Origin: Armatimonadaceae bacterium
Lineage (GTDB): Bacteria > Armatimonadota > Armatimonadia > Armatimonadales > Armatimonadaceae
Assembly (NCBI GenBank): GCA_030447685.1
Contig: JAUJOK010000038.1
Location: 1-48,662, forward strand
DNA length: 48,662 nucleotides
Direction: 5' to 3'
Positions within the stretch are counted from its first letter, which is position 1. The number at the start of each line of letters is the position of its first letter. Of the stretch, positions 31,805 to 39,544 are shown piece by piece. Position numbers and translations under genes: made by a program. Below the pieces are notes generated by a model. It made no database searches. It worked only from the letters and a program-made list of their open reading frames with translations, and was not told where the DNA came from.

Positions 31805-33754
31805 TCATAGGTTCAGCCTTACCCGCAGCACCTCCGCGACACTCCAGGCTTGCCAGGGGCAGCCGTTGGGGCGGTGTGGCGGCTCGGCATCGAAGATTTC
31901 GGCAATGCCGCCGACGCCGTAGTCGCGCAGGTGGGCTTCCAGCGGCGCGAGGAAACGGCGCACGGCTTCGGGGTCGTTGTAGACGCGCCGGTGGGCATCT
32001 ACAAAAGAACCGATCAGCCAGGGCCAGACCGTCCCCCGATGATAGGCGCTGTCCCGCTCCCACGGCGTGCCGCCATAACAGGGGTGGTAGTCCGTATCGG
32101 ACGGGGACAGGGTGCGCAGGCCGTAGGGCGTCAGAAGCTCCGCCATCGCCACATCCACCACGGCTTTCGCCTGCTCGTCCGTCAGCGGTGAATAGGGCAG
32201 GGCAGCGGCGATAAGCTGGTTCGGACGGATAGAGCCATCGGGCGTGCCGTCCGCCGCGAGCAGATCATAGAGACCCAGGCCGTCGGGCCGGACGAACTTG
32301 GCGAACGACTGCGTGGCGCGGTCGGCCTGCTCCGTATAGTCAATGCTTGCCGCCCCCACGCCTTTCCAGGCGGCGACGATGCGGAGCGCGTTAATCCACA
32401 GGGCGTTAATCTCCACCGGCTTGCCGATGCGTGGCGTCACCACCCAGTCACCGACTTTCGCATCCATCCAGGTAAGCTGCGTTCCCGGCACACCCGCCTG
32501 GAGCAGTCCATCCGATGCATCCACGCCGATACCGTAGCGCGTCCCCGCCCGGTGCGCCGCGATAATCTCCTCTAAGCGGGGCAGCTGGCGCTCGCGGAAG
32601 GCGTCGTCCCCGGCTGCGGCAGCGTAGCGGTCGCAGGCATGGACAAACCAGAGCGTCGCGTCCACCGTGTTGTAGTCCGGCGTCTCTCCTTCGTCGGGAA
32701 AGCGGTTGGGGATCATACCTTCGGAAATATGCGCGGCGAACGCTTCCAGAATCTCGCGGGCGACTTCGTAGCGGCCTGTGGCAAGACAGAGGCCGGGCAG
32801 AGCGATAAACGTATCGCGGCCCCAGTCGGTGAACCAGGGGTAGCCCGCCAGAACGGTGCTGCGCCCGCCGGGAGGCCGCACCACGAACTGGTCGGCGGCA
32901 AGCGTGAGTGCGCGTTTTGTTTCATCATCCGCCGCCGCCGCCTCTGTGCCCGTTGCCAGAAGCGCGCTTTGATGCTGGGCGATTTCCGCCAGGGCCATCA
33001 TGGCGTCGTCCGGTTCGCCGTCCTCTATCGTGCCGATTAAAGCGACCGTCTGGCCGACGCGCAGGGTGAGTGTGGCGACGGCGGGGCAGTACAAATCTTC
33101 CTCGAAGTCCTGCCCGCGCTCGCGCTCGCGTGGGTGCGTCACCCGTTCATGCCACCAGCCGCCGGGCTTCCACCGCGCACCACGCGCCAGCAGCCGCAGC
33201 GTCGGCGCATCCTCGGTGGCTTTAATAAAATAACCGCCCACCAGCGGCCCCTGCGCGTGCGGAAAGCCGGGCCAGGGGCGCATCTGGTGGTGGTAGTCCT
33301 TCCAGACCACCAGCGGCGTCAGCGTCAATGTCGCATTGCCGGGCGCTTCGCGCAGCGTATAGGTGATATAAACGGTATTTTTGCCGCGCGCCAGATAGAT
33401 GCGCTTGACCAGAACCGTTTCGCCCGGCATGCGGTAGGTCCACGTCGGCACCGGCCACGGGCTGAACGAGGCGACATACTTCCAGCCGTCCGGATATACC
33501 ACATCGTTGGGATAACAGTTCGCGGAAAGGTCGAAGCGGCTGTCCAGCACCGTCAGCGTCTCATCCACCTTCGAGAACAGCGTCATGCGGCCCAGCGGGG
33601 GGCGCAGCGCGGCGACCAGAAGCGCATGATAGCGGCGCGTGGCCGCGCCCGCAACGGTTCCCGAACCAAAGCTGCCGATACCGTTCGCGCTCAGCCACTC
33701 GCGCCCGGCGGCGGCTTCAAAAGGGTGCAGTTGCGTGGGGCCGAGAAGAAGCAT
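31805..33754 (-). CDS. Archaeal/bacterial-type glycogen debranching enzyme
   Basis: A 649-residue amylo-alpha-1,6-glucosidase-like protein. The N-terminal domain has REWLSANGIGSFGSGTVAGA and TRRYHALLVAALRPPLGRM. The C-terminal (alpha/alpha)6 catalytic domain begins near residue 290: LAGYPWFTDWGRDTFIALPG (catalytic Asp region), GMIPNRFPDEGETPDYNTVD, LLQAGVPGTQLTWMDAKVGD, GKPVEINALWINALRI and YHRGTVWPWLIGSFVDAH. It removes alpha-1,6-linked glucose from glycogen limit dextrins. I chose ATG 33754; upstream extension would enter the preceding gene. It follows the cyclase gene by 17 nt. Confidence 0.93.
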   Translation of the reverse strand: MLLLGPTQLHPFEAAAGREWLSANGIGSFGSGTVAGAATRRYHALLVAALRPPLGRMTLFSKVDETLTVLDSRFDLSANCYPNDVVYPDGWKYVASFSPWPVPTWTYRMPGETVLVKRIYLARGKNTVYITYTLREAPGNATLTLTPLVVWKDYHHQMRPWPGFPHAQGPLVGGYFIKATEDAPTLRLLARGARWKPGGWWHERVTHPRERERGQDFEEDLYCPAVATLTLRVGQTVALIGTIEDGEPDDAMMALAEIAQHQSALLATGTEAAAADDETKRALTLAADQFVVRPPGGRSTVLAGYPWFTDWGRDTFIALPGLCLATGRYEVAREILEAFAAHISEGMIPNRFPDEGETPDYNTVDATLWFVHACDRYAAAAGDDAFRERQLPRLEEIIAAHRAGTRYGIGVDASDGLLQAGVPGTQLTWMDAKVGDWVVTPRIGKPVEINALWINALRIVAAWKGVGAASIDYTEQADRATQSFAKFVRPDGLGLYDLLAADGTPDGSIRPNQLIAAALPYSPLTDEQAKAVVDVAMAELLTPYGLRTLSPSDTDYHPCYGGTPWERDSAYHRGTVWPWLIGSFVDAHRRVYNDPEAVRRFLAPLEAHLRDYGVGGIAEIFDAEPPHRPNGCPWQAWSVAEVLRVRLNL

Positions 33755-33771
33755 GTCAGGTGTGGAAATTT

Positions 33772-34422
33772 CTAAACGCTTTCCGGCAGCGCCCCGGCGG
33801 GCAGCAGCACCGCGCGGCAGGGCGAGCCGTCGCACGGAACCCCCAGGGGCAGGCAGACGAGGGTATAGGAACCGGGAGAAACGTCCCGCAAATCCAGCCC
33901 CTCGACGATAATCACGCCCGCGCCCAGCAGAGTAAGGTGCGTTTCCCGATTGCCGCTGTGGAACGAGCCGATGGACAGATAATCGATGCCGACAAGCCGG
34001 TTCCCCCGCCGCACCAGCCACTCCGCCGCGTCCGGCATGATACCGACGTAGTCCTCAAAGAACGTCTCCCGTTCCAGCGCCCCCGCGTTCCGGTCACAGC
34101 GCAGAAGCAGGCGCGGCAGCGGGTCGGGAAGGCTCTGCGACTCGAAGAACGCGACGGGGATAGGGCCGTCGCCGGAATACTGCACCACCTGCGCCGGGCC
34201 GATCAGCGCGGTCAAATCCAGCCCCGTCACCAGGCCGCCGTCGGGCAGAAAATGGCGCGGCGCGTCCAGATGCGTCCCCGTGTGCGCCCCGACGGAAAGG
34301 TGGGTAATGTCCACGCCGTCGCCCGCCGCGTGCGACCGATCCAGCCACATCTCCGGGGCGGCGTGACCCGGCCAGGTCGGAAGCCCCGCCCGCAGCGGCG
34401 TCGAAATATCGCGTATCAGCAT
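33772..34422 (-). CDS. Cyclase / kynurenine-formamidase-like metal hydrolase
   Basis: A 216-residue cyclase-family protein. The signature HTGTHLDAPRHFLPDGG supplies the metal-binding histidines and Asp. Other marks are DISTPLRAGLPTWPGH at the start, FFEDYVGIMPDAAEWLVRRG, VGIDYLSIGSF and GVIIVEGLDLRDVSPG, followed by CLPLGVPCDGSPCRAVLLP. Family members hydrolyse N-formylkynurenine, isatin or similar cyclic amides. It is the first gene of the minus-strand cluster; the link to the debranching enzyme is not obvious. Confidence 0.88.
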   Translation of the reverse strand: MLIRDISTPLRAGLPTWPGHAAPEMWLDRSHAAGDGVDITHLSVGAHTGTHLDAPRHFLPDGGLVTGLDLTALIGPAQVVQYSGDGPIPVAFFESQSLPDPLPRLLLRCDRNAGALERETFFEDYVGIMPDAAEWLVRRGNRLVGIDYLSIGSFHSGNRETHLTLLGAGVIIVEGLDLRDVSPGSYTLVCLPLGVPCDGSPCRAVLLPAGALPESV

Positions 34423-34469
34423 CGCGCCCAGTATAGCACGCCGCCTTTTGCGCGGTCAAGGAATATGCA

Positions 34470-34640
34470 CATCAAACCCGCCGGTTGAAAACCGGCGTCT
34501 GAACGGCGTTCCGCCAATCGTCATTCGGACGAAAACGGGCTTGTCGGGAATAAGAACCCCTGGCATTTCTCGATCCCGCACCCGGAGGGTGCTTGGCGGA
34601 ACGCCGTTCAGACGCCGGTTTTCAACCGGCGGGTTTGATG
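34470..34640. repeat. Element with perfect 47-bp terminal inverted repeats
   Basis: The left arm 34470-34516 (begins CATCAAACCCGCCGGTTGAA) and the right arm 34594-34640 are exact reverse complements over 47 bp, separated by 77 bp. Each arm holds a small internal hairpin (CCGGTT-GAAA-ACCGG). No transposase is encoded; both strands give short frames containing NPPVENRRLNGVPP, a translation artefact of the arms. It is MITE-like in structure. No target duplication longer than 2-3 bp is evident. Confidence 0.9.
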
Positions 34641-34697
34641 CAATCGCCTTGGCTTGGGGGAGCAGGCGCATTTATGAAGGAGGTGTGGTCAAATGGT

Positions 34698-34895
34698 TCA
34701 CAGGGGACGACACTGCCCGGTTTTAAACGCCTCTTCCACTTGCTTAACAAACTCATCCAAGCGACCCGATTTCACATCCTCTTCGATCTGCTTATCCCAC
34801 GCTTGCGCCTGGAACTCCTCGAACCAGGCGGCAAGCTGCGCCAGATCAGCAGGCGGAAGCTGGGTGATGGCGGATTCTATTTCTTGTACGTTCAT
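34698..34895 (-). CDS. Small antitoxin-like protein without a toxin partner
   Basis: The 65-residue protein MNVQEIESAITQLPPADLAQ then LAAWFEEFQAQAWDKQIEED resembles short bacterial antitoxins that precede RelE/ParE toxins, with an N-terminal helix-loop and a C-terminal tail (FKTGQCRPL) typical of toxin-wrapping segments. No RelE/ParE gene follows on the minus strand: the next 57 nt lead into the palindromic element. The toxin may have been lost. Confidence 0.6.
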   Translation of the reverse strand: MNVQEIESAITQLPPADLAQLAAWFEEFQAQAWDKQIEEDVKSGRLDEFVKQVEEAFKTGQCRPL

Positions 34896-35060
34896 GCTCG
34901 TACCTATGAGTATAACATTGGTGCAGGCAGTCAGATAATCACATCTCTACAGCTTGAACAGGGCGTGACGGAGACATTAGTTCCTTGCGCGCTCCTACTG
35001 CCGCGCTCCGTCATTGTTATCTGTGAACCCTGTAAGACTGGCACTGGCGCTCATTTGCCG

Positions 35061-35471
35061 CTACGGAGATATGGTCCATCCCGCCAATTCTTCCTGCTGA
35101 ACCAGATCAAGCCGACCCAGAGCATTGAGCACTGCGATACAGCCAGCTTTCGCAAAGTCATCCCCACAATACAGTGGCAGATGGTGCCCTTCTATATGGG
35201 TAAGGATTATCCCATATGCGCTCTGTAAGTCCGCTCTTCTGACCCCATAGAAGATGCCGGACAACGCCCCGCACTCGCAAGCGCGAAACAATCTATCCTG
35301 CGACGGATACTGCACTAAGCATTCGCTACCCGGCTCAAGCACCACTGGTTGGGTAAGATTTATCTTGGCGTAGCCAGGCCAAGAATCAAGATGGTCAATA
35401 GTGACGGACACCTTGATGCTTGCGGTACCGGCCTCTGTTGGCCGCATTATGGTTGCTGTTCCGTGGTTCAT
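35061..35471 (-). CDS. Hypothetical protein
   Basis: A 136-residue soluble protein, beta-rich in the first half (ASIKVSVTIDHLDSWPGYAK, CLVQYPSQDRLFRACECGAL) with helices later (DFAKAGCIAVLNALGRLDLV). No family recognised. Codon use is less GC-rich than its neighbours, fitting accessory origin. No clear ribosome site. Confidence 0.4.
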   Translation of the reverse strand: MNHGTATIMRPTEAGTASIKVSVTIDHLDSWPGYAKINLTQPVVLEPGSECLVQYPSQDRLFRACECGALSGIFYGVRRADLQSAYGIILTHIEGHHLPLYCGDDFAKAGCIAVLNALGRLDLVQQEELAGWTISP

Positions 35472-35580
35472 TGTTAGGAATCAAAGGCGCGCATGCCGCC
35501 CAAAATCCTACTGTACCGCATGATTCCCCTCTTTTGGCTGCCGTTCCAACCGGTGGAACGAAGCGCGCCGCTTCAGACGC

Positions 35581-35610
35581 TTGACACCATGCGCCGCGCG
35601 CGGTTATACT
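35581..35610 (+). promoter_or_regulatory. purH promoter
   Basis: TTGACA at 35581-35586 and TATACT at 35605-35610 are separated by 18 bp. Transcription would begin near 35617, at the 5' edge of the riboswitch. Confidence 0.9.
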
Positions 35611-35616
35611 GACAGC

Positions 35617-35706
35617 GACAACCTGAAACGGTCGCGCGACTGGCGTCTGCGGGGAGCACCCCGAGGAAGCGCTGACCGGTGCTGATTTTGCCGTCCGCCT
35701 GGGCAT
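35617..35706 (+). ncRNA. ZTP/ZMP riboswitch (pfl motif)
   Basis: The leader carries the conserved GGTCGCGCGACTGGCG, then GGGGAGCACCCCG, and the 3' element GCCGTCCGCCTGGGCA that forms the pseudoknot in this class. ZTP riboswitches sense ZMP/ZTP, which build up when 10-formyl-tetrahydrofolate is short, and turn on purine and folate genes. purH, which consumes ZMP, is 74 nt downstream. The sequence was recognised by eye. Confidence 0.85.
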
Positions 35707-35751
35707 CCCGATTCATTACAAAATACGGGAAGCCGGGCGGACTTTGTTTTT
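35691..35751 (+). terminator. Riboswitch-controlled terminator
   Basis: GTCCGCCTGGGC (35692-35703) can pair with GCCGGGCGGAC (35732-35742), with an inner TCCCG/CGGGA pair, followed by TTTGTTTTT. The left arm is the aptamer's own 3' pseudoknot strand, so ligand binding should block terminator formation: an 'on' switch. Confidence 0.85.
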
Positions 35752-35779
35752 GGCCCGGCCCCGGCAAAGGAGCGGATTC

Positions 35780-37434
35780 ATGGAAAATATCGCAGTTCGG
35801 CGCGCGCTCGTTAGTGTCTCGGACAAGACCGGTCTCGCCCCGTTCGCTCAGGCGCTCGCGGCGCGCGGCGTCGAAATCGTCTCCACCGGCGGAACTGCAA
35901 AGGCGCTCGAAGACGCGGGCGTTGCCGTCGTCGGTATCTCGGATGTCACCGGCTTTCCGGAGATGCTGGAAGGGCGCGTCAAGACCCTGCACCCCAATGT
36001 CCATGGCGGCATTCTGGCCGACCGCGACAAGCCCGACCATATGGCGACCCTCGCCGAGCACGCCATTCAGCCGATAGACCTGGTGTGCGTCAACCTGTAC
36101 CCGTTCGCCGCCACCGTCGCCAGACCGGACGTGACTTTGGAAGACGCTATCGAGAACATCGACATCGGCGGGCCGTCTATGGTGCGCTCGGCGGCTAAGA
36201 ACCACCACGGCGTCGCCATTGTCGTAGACCCCGCCGATTACGCTGTCGTTCTGGAGGAACTGGAGCGGACGAACACTCTGTCACTGGCGACACGTAAGCG
36301 GCTTGCCGCCAAAGCCTTTGCCCACACCGCCGCCTATGACGCCGGTATTGCCGACTATCTGGAGCGTATGTACGCAGTTGAGAGTGCTTCGTTGAGGGTT
36401 GAGAGTGGGGAAAAATCAGCCGAACCCTCAACCCTCAACCCTCAACTCTCAACCTCCCTGCCCGCGACGCTGCGCCTGAGCTTTTCCCGCGCGCAGACGC
36501 TTCGCTATGGCGAGAACCCGCACCAGACGGCGGCCTTTTACCGCGAACCAGGCACTACGGAACCGGGCATCGGCACGGCGCGGCGCGCGGACAAATCGGA
36601 GAAAGAGGTCTCATTCAACAACCTGTTCGACCTGAACGCCGCGCTGGAACTGGTGAAGGAATTTCCCGAAGGCCCCGCCGCCGCGATTATCAAGCACACC
36701 AACCCCTGCGGCTGCGCCGTCGCCGACACACTCGCGGAGGCCTTCACCCGCGCCCGCGCCGCCGATACCGTTTCGGCCTTTGGGGGCATCCTCGCCCTGA
36801 ACCGCCCGCTCGATAAAGACACCGCCGAGCGCATCACCGGCCCGAACACGTTCTTCGAGGCCATTGTTGCCCCCTCCTACGAAGAGGGCGTGCTGCCGCT
36901 GCTGACCGAAAAGAAAAAGTGGGGGGCGAACCTGCGCCTTTTGGAAGTCGGTGACCTGTCCGCCGGGCCGGGCCACGAGGGCTATGACCTGAAGCGCGTG
37001 GTCGGCGGCTTGCTGGTGCAGGACCGGGACTACCGCCCGCTCGCGCCGGACGACCTCAAGATCGCCTCGCAGCGGCAGCCGACACCGGAAGAGCTTGCGG
37101 AGCTTCTTTTCGCGTGGCGTGTGGTCAAGCATGTGAAGTCGAATGCCATCGCCATCACGAAAGATCGGGCACTGCGCGGCACCGGGGCGGGGCAGATGAA
37201 CCGGGTACGCAGCGTGCGCCTCGCTGTGGAGCAGGCCGGGGAGCATGTTCGGGGGCGGCGCTCGCGTCGGACGCCTTTTTCCCCTTCCCCGACGGCCCCG
37301 AAGTCGCCGCCGAGGCCGGGGTGACGGCCATCATTCAGCCGGGCGGCTCGGTGAAGGACGAAGAGACCATTGCCGTTTGTGATCGGTACAACATCGCGCT
37401 CGTTCTTACCGGCGTCCGACACTTCCGGCATTGA
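35780..37434 (+). CDS. purH: Bifunctional AICAR transformylase / IMP cyclohydrolase, with C-terminal frameshift
   Basis: PurH makes the last two steps of IMP synthesis. The N-terminal cyclohydrolase has [55 protein letters not shown] and [17 protein letters not shown]. The transformylase has [52 protein letters not shown] and [14 protein letters not shown]. Residues about 199-224 come from an in-frame repeat. As written, the frame ends early at 37324 after a garbled tail; the family C-terminus ([20 protein letters not shown], then [14 protein letters not shown] and TGVRHFRH) continues in another frame to 37434. One indel near 37250, next to a GGGGG run, explains this. A ribosome site (AAAGGAG) precedes ATG 35780. 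Confidence 0.93.
36377..36453 (+). repeat. TTGAGRGTT-type palindromic repeat inside purH
   Basis: GTTGAGAGTGCTTCGTTGAG and GGTTGAGAGT pair with the downstream ACTCTCAAC and CCTCAACCCTCAACCC tandem repeats. The element has no stop in the purH frame and encodes the extra residues between the two PurH domains ([20 protein letters not shown]). It is unrelated to the C/G-run family. Confidence 0.8.
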
Positions 37435-37613
37435 TAGCCCTCACCCCCTGCCCCTCTCCCAATTTTCCGCTTCGCGGTGGGAGAGGGTGCCTGTGGCGTT
37501 GCCAACCCCGGCTTCGCGCCCTGCCGGGTTCCCTTGCTCTCGTGCGAAGCCGGGGCCGTTATTGTTATAGGCTCCCCTCTCCCGCAGCGGGAGAGGGGGC
37601 AGGGGTGAGGGCT
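37435..37613. repeat. Large composite palindromic repeat (179 bp) after purH
   Basis: Outer arms TAGCCCTCACCCC and GGGGTGAGGGCTA. Inside are CCCCTCTCCC...CGCTTCGCGGTGGGAGAGG, a central GCCAACCCCGGCTTCGCGCC / GCGAAGCCGGGGCC hairpin, and CCCTCTCCCGCAGCGGGAGA. It is the inverted relative of 19337-19507. It begins one base after the frame-corrected purH stop. Confidence 0.88.
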
Positions 37614-37645
37614 ACCGTACATGTACCCTATGCCGAAATCCGCCT

Positions 37646-38155
37646 TCAGCGGCGGCGGGCGCATTCGTGCGGGTGGAAGGCGGCGGTAGCGGCGGAACGG
37701 TTGTCGTCAATCACATAGGCGGCGCGAATTTCGTCCGAGCCGGAGATCAGGTGGACGAAGTAGATGCCGCCGCCGCCCAAATCTTTTTCCGGCACCAGGT
37801 CCCAGATGAACGCATCCCCCTGCCGCTCCAGACGCGTCGCCTGCCCCTTCGTCTCCTGCTCCTGATCTTCCGCCACGTCCTCCTCGTCGTTGCAGTTGTG
37901 CTCTTCCTTGTACCGCTGAAGCTCCACCTCGAAGGTGGGGAGGAGGGTGCCTTCGGGCCAGGAAATCCGGAATACGCTGCGGCGGGTGATAAAGGCCGTG
38001 CCCGGTGCGGGGCTTATCCGCACCGCGCGCAGGTCGCCGGAGGGGGTTCCGGTGTCCACGAACTGCTTCGTGCTGCCCTGTCCGCCTTCGCAGCCGGTCA
38101 AAATCAGGCAGGCCATAAACAGGGCGCTGAAAAAGGAAAAAGGGACGCAATTCAT
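37646..38155 (-). CDS. Lipoprotein, unknown function
   Basis: A 169-residue protein with a lipoprotein signal peptide (MNCVPFSFFSALFMACLILT then lipobox LTGC at about residue 22). The mature part is hydrophilic with an acidic segment (EEHNCNDEEDVAEDQEQETK) and IYFVHLISGSDEIRAAYVID at the end. No family recognised. AAGGAGG lies only 2 nt before the ATG, unusually close. Last gene of the pyk-ftsB-TSUP-DUF4126 operon. Confidence 0.65.
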   Translation of the reverse strand: MNCVPFSFFSALFMACLILTGCEGGQGSTKQFVDTGTPSGDLRAVRISPAPGTAFITRRSVFRISWPEGTLLPTFEVELQRYKEEHNCNDEEDVAEDQEQETKGQATRLERQGDAFIWDLVPEKDLGGGGIYFVHLISGSDEIRAAYVIDDNRSAATAAFHPHECARRR

Positions 38156-38173
38156 TGCCTCCTTAAAGTGGGT

Positions 38174-38754
38174 TTATACCGGTTCTGCGCGGCCCAGCCG
38201 ACGCCGGATGCCACGCCACGCCCTGACGACGAGAAAAATAAAGAGCAACAGGAGCGCAAAGGCGATAAGCGGCGCGAGAAAAGCCAGCACGCTCAGAGTC
38301 AGAGAAGCAGCGTCCTCGATAAAGGAGACGACCGGATTCGCCAAGCCTGCCGTAGTCGTGGTGGCGACGGGACGCAGCGCGGTGCGGGTAGCGTGGAAGC
38401 CGCCCGCCAGAACGAAGCCTGCGCCGAGCGCGACGGCGGATGAATGTCGCGCAGAACGCTGTTCTGGCTGGCAAAGACAATCGCGCCCGCGATGGGATGC
38501 ACGAGCGCGCCGACCAGATGCGCCGCATGGTCTACAGCGGGGATTTTGTCGGCGACGAAATCGACCAGCGTGAGCACGCCCAGGATAATCAGAACCGGCG
38601 TGGTGGTCAGCAGTGCGTAGGGTTCCTGCACGCTGACATACTGGAACCGGCCCAGCAGCCCGATAGTGAGCAGGGGAATATAGGCATTCAGCCCCGCCGC
38701 GCTCGACAGCCCGAATGCGCTGAGCAGGGCGGAAACCGGCGCGAAAAAGTCCAT
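38174..38754 (-). pseudogene. DUF4126 membrane protein, frameshifted
   Basis: From ATG 38754 the frame reads MDFFAPVSALLSAFGLSSAA, GLNAYIPLLTIGLLGRF, ILGVLTLVDFVADKIPAVDH and GALVHPIAGAIVFASQNSVL, a DUF4126 protein. Near 38440 the family sequence moves to another frame: AVALGAGFVLAGGFHATRTA, VATTTTAGLANPVVSFIEDA and LSVLAFLAPLIAFALLLLFI, ending at TAA 38174. Joined, it is a four-to-five helix membrane protein of about 193 residues, normal for the family. Function unknown. One indel accounts for the break. Confidence 0.8.
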
Positions 38755-38757
38755 TGC

Positions 38758-39141
38758 CTATTTCTTACCGAACACGTCCCACAGGTACTTGGCGGCTACC
38801 AGGATCAGGAAGATGGCGTACATCAGCTTGAACGTGTTCTTGCTGATAAAGGGCTGATTGATGAGCGCGGCCCCGGCGAACGAGCCGAAGACGAAGCCGA
38901 CGCCCAGCAGGGCGGCCACCCGCAGATCGACGTTGCCGGCGCGATAATGCTCGATCACGCCCAGAATGCCCACCGGCAGCAGGATCGTCGCCAGTGATGT
39001 GCCGACCGCCTGCTTATCGGAAAAGCCGAGTAAAAGCACCATGCCGGGCACCATCAGCAGCCCGCCGCCGATGCCGAACATGCCGCCGACCACGCCCGCC
39101 AGAAGGCCCAGGAAAAGGATAGACAGCGTCTTGGGGTCCAT
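38758..39141 (-). CDS. Half-size TauE/SafE (TSUP) family transporter
   Basis: A 127-residue membrane protein, MDPKTLSILFLGLLAGVVGG then MFGIGGGLLMVPGMVLLLGF, the TSUP signature. It has four helices ending AIFLILVAAKYLWDVFGKK. Most TSUP proteins have two such halves (about 250 residues), so this is a single-repeat form that would need to dimerise. The family exports sulfite, sulfoacetate and similar anions. It starts 2 nt after the ftsB-like stop and ends 3 nt before the DUF4126 start. Confidence 0.88.
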   Translation of the reverse strand: MDPKTLSILFLGLLAGVVGGMFGIGGGLLMVPGMVLLLGFSDKQAVGTSLATILLPVGILGVIEHYRAGNVDLRVAALLGVGFVFGSFAGAALINQPFISKNTFKLMYAIFLILVAAKYLWDVFGKK

Positions 39142-39143
39142 GC

Positions 39144-39494
39144 TTACTGACCCCCTGCCGTTGACTCTTGTGCGGGCGTCGGGGGCAGCAGATACACCTG
39201 CTCGCCCGGACGGCGATACCCGGCGCGGCGGGCGGCGGTTTCCGCCCCCTCCTCAGATTCGAGGTATTGAACCTGCGCGCGCAGCCGGGCGTTACGCGCA
39301 TTTTGTTCTGCAAGCTGCTCGCGCATCTGTGTTACCTCCTGCTGGACCGAATGCCCGAGCCAGTAGGGATGCGCGGCTTTTTCCACCACCAGAACCACCA
39401 TATAGGTAGCGAGTGCAATGAAAGTCGCCGCTCCCGCTAATTGCAGGGGATAGCTTCCCGCTCGCCTGCGCCGCCGTATCCGCCTGCGTCTCAT
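39144..39494 (-). CDS. FtsB/DivIC-like septum formation initiator
   Basis: A 116-residue protein with a basic N-terminus (MRRRRIRRRRRAGSYPLQL), one membrane helix (AGAATFIALATYMVVLVVEK) and a periplasmic coiled coil (VQQEVTQMREQLAEQNARNA, RLRAQVQYLESEEGAETAAR) ending in GYRRPGEQVYLLPP, as in FtsB/DivIC. These proteins join FtsL and FtsQ/DivIB in the divisome. I chose ATG 39494 (AGGCAGG upstream) over 39530. It lies 50 nt after pyk on the same strand. Confidence 0.82.
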   Translation of the reverse strand: MRRRRIRRRRRAGSYPLQLAGAATFIALATYMVVLVVEKAAHPYWLGHSVQQEVTQMREQLAEQNARNARLRAQVQYLESEEGAETAARRAGYRRPGEQVYLLPPTPAQESTAGGQ

Positions 39495-39544
39495 CCTGCC
39501 TGTCTCCCCACGTAGACTTCGTTGTCCCAATCGTTCCGCCTGCC

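Noticed and set aside
34448..34726. Short frames on both strands within the 47-bp inverted repeat element
   Set aside because: Both read the same NPPVENRRLNGVPP string because the arms are complementary; translation artefact.
37240..37330. Programmed frameshift in purH
   Set aside because: No slippery heptamer with a downstream structure of the known kinds was seen, and three other genes here show similar single indels.
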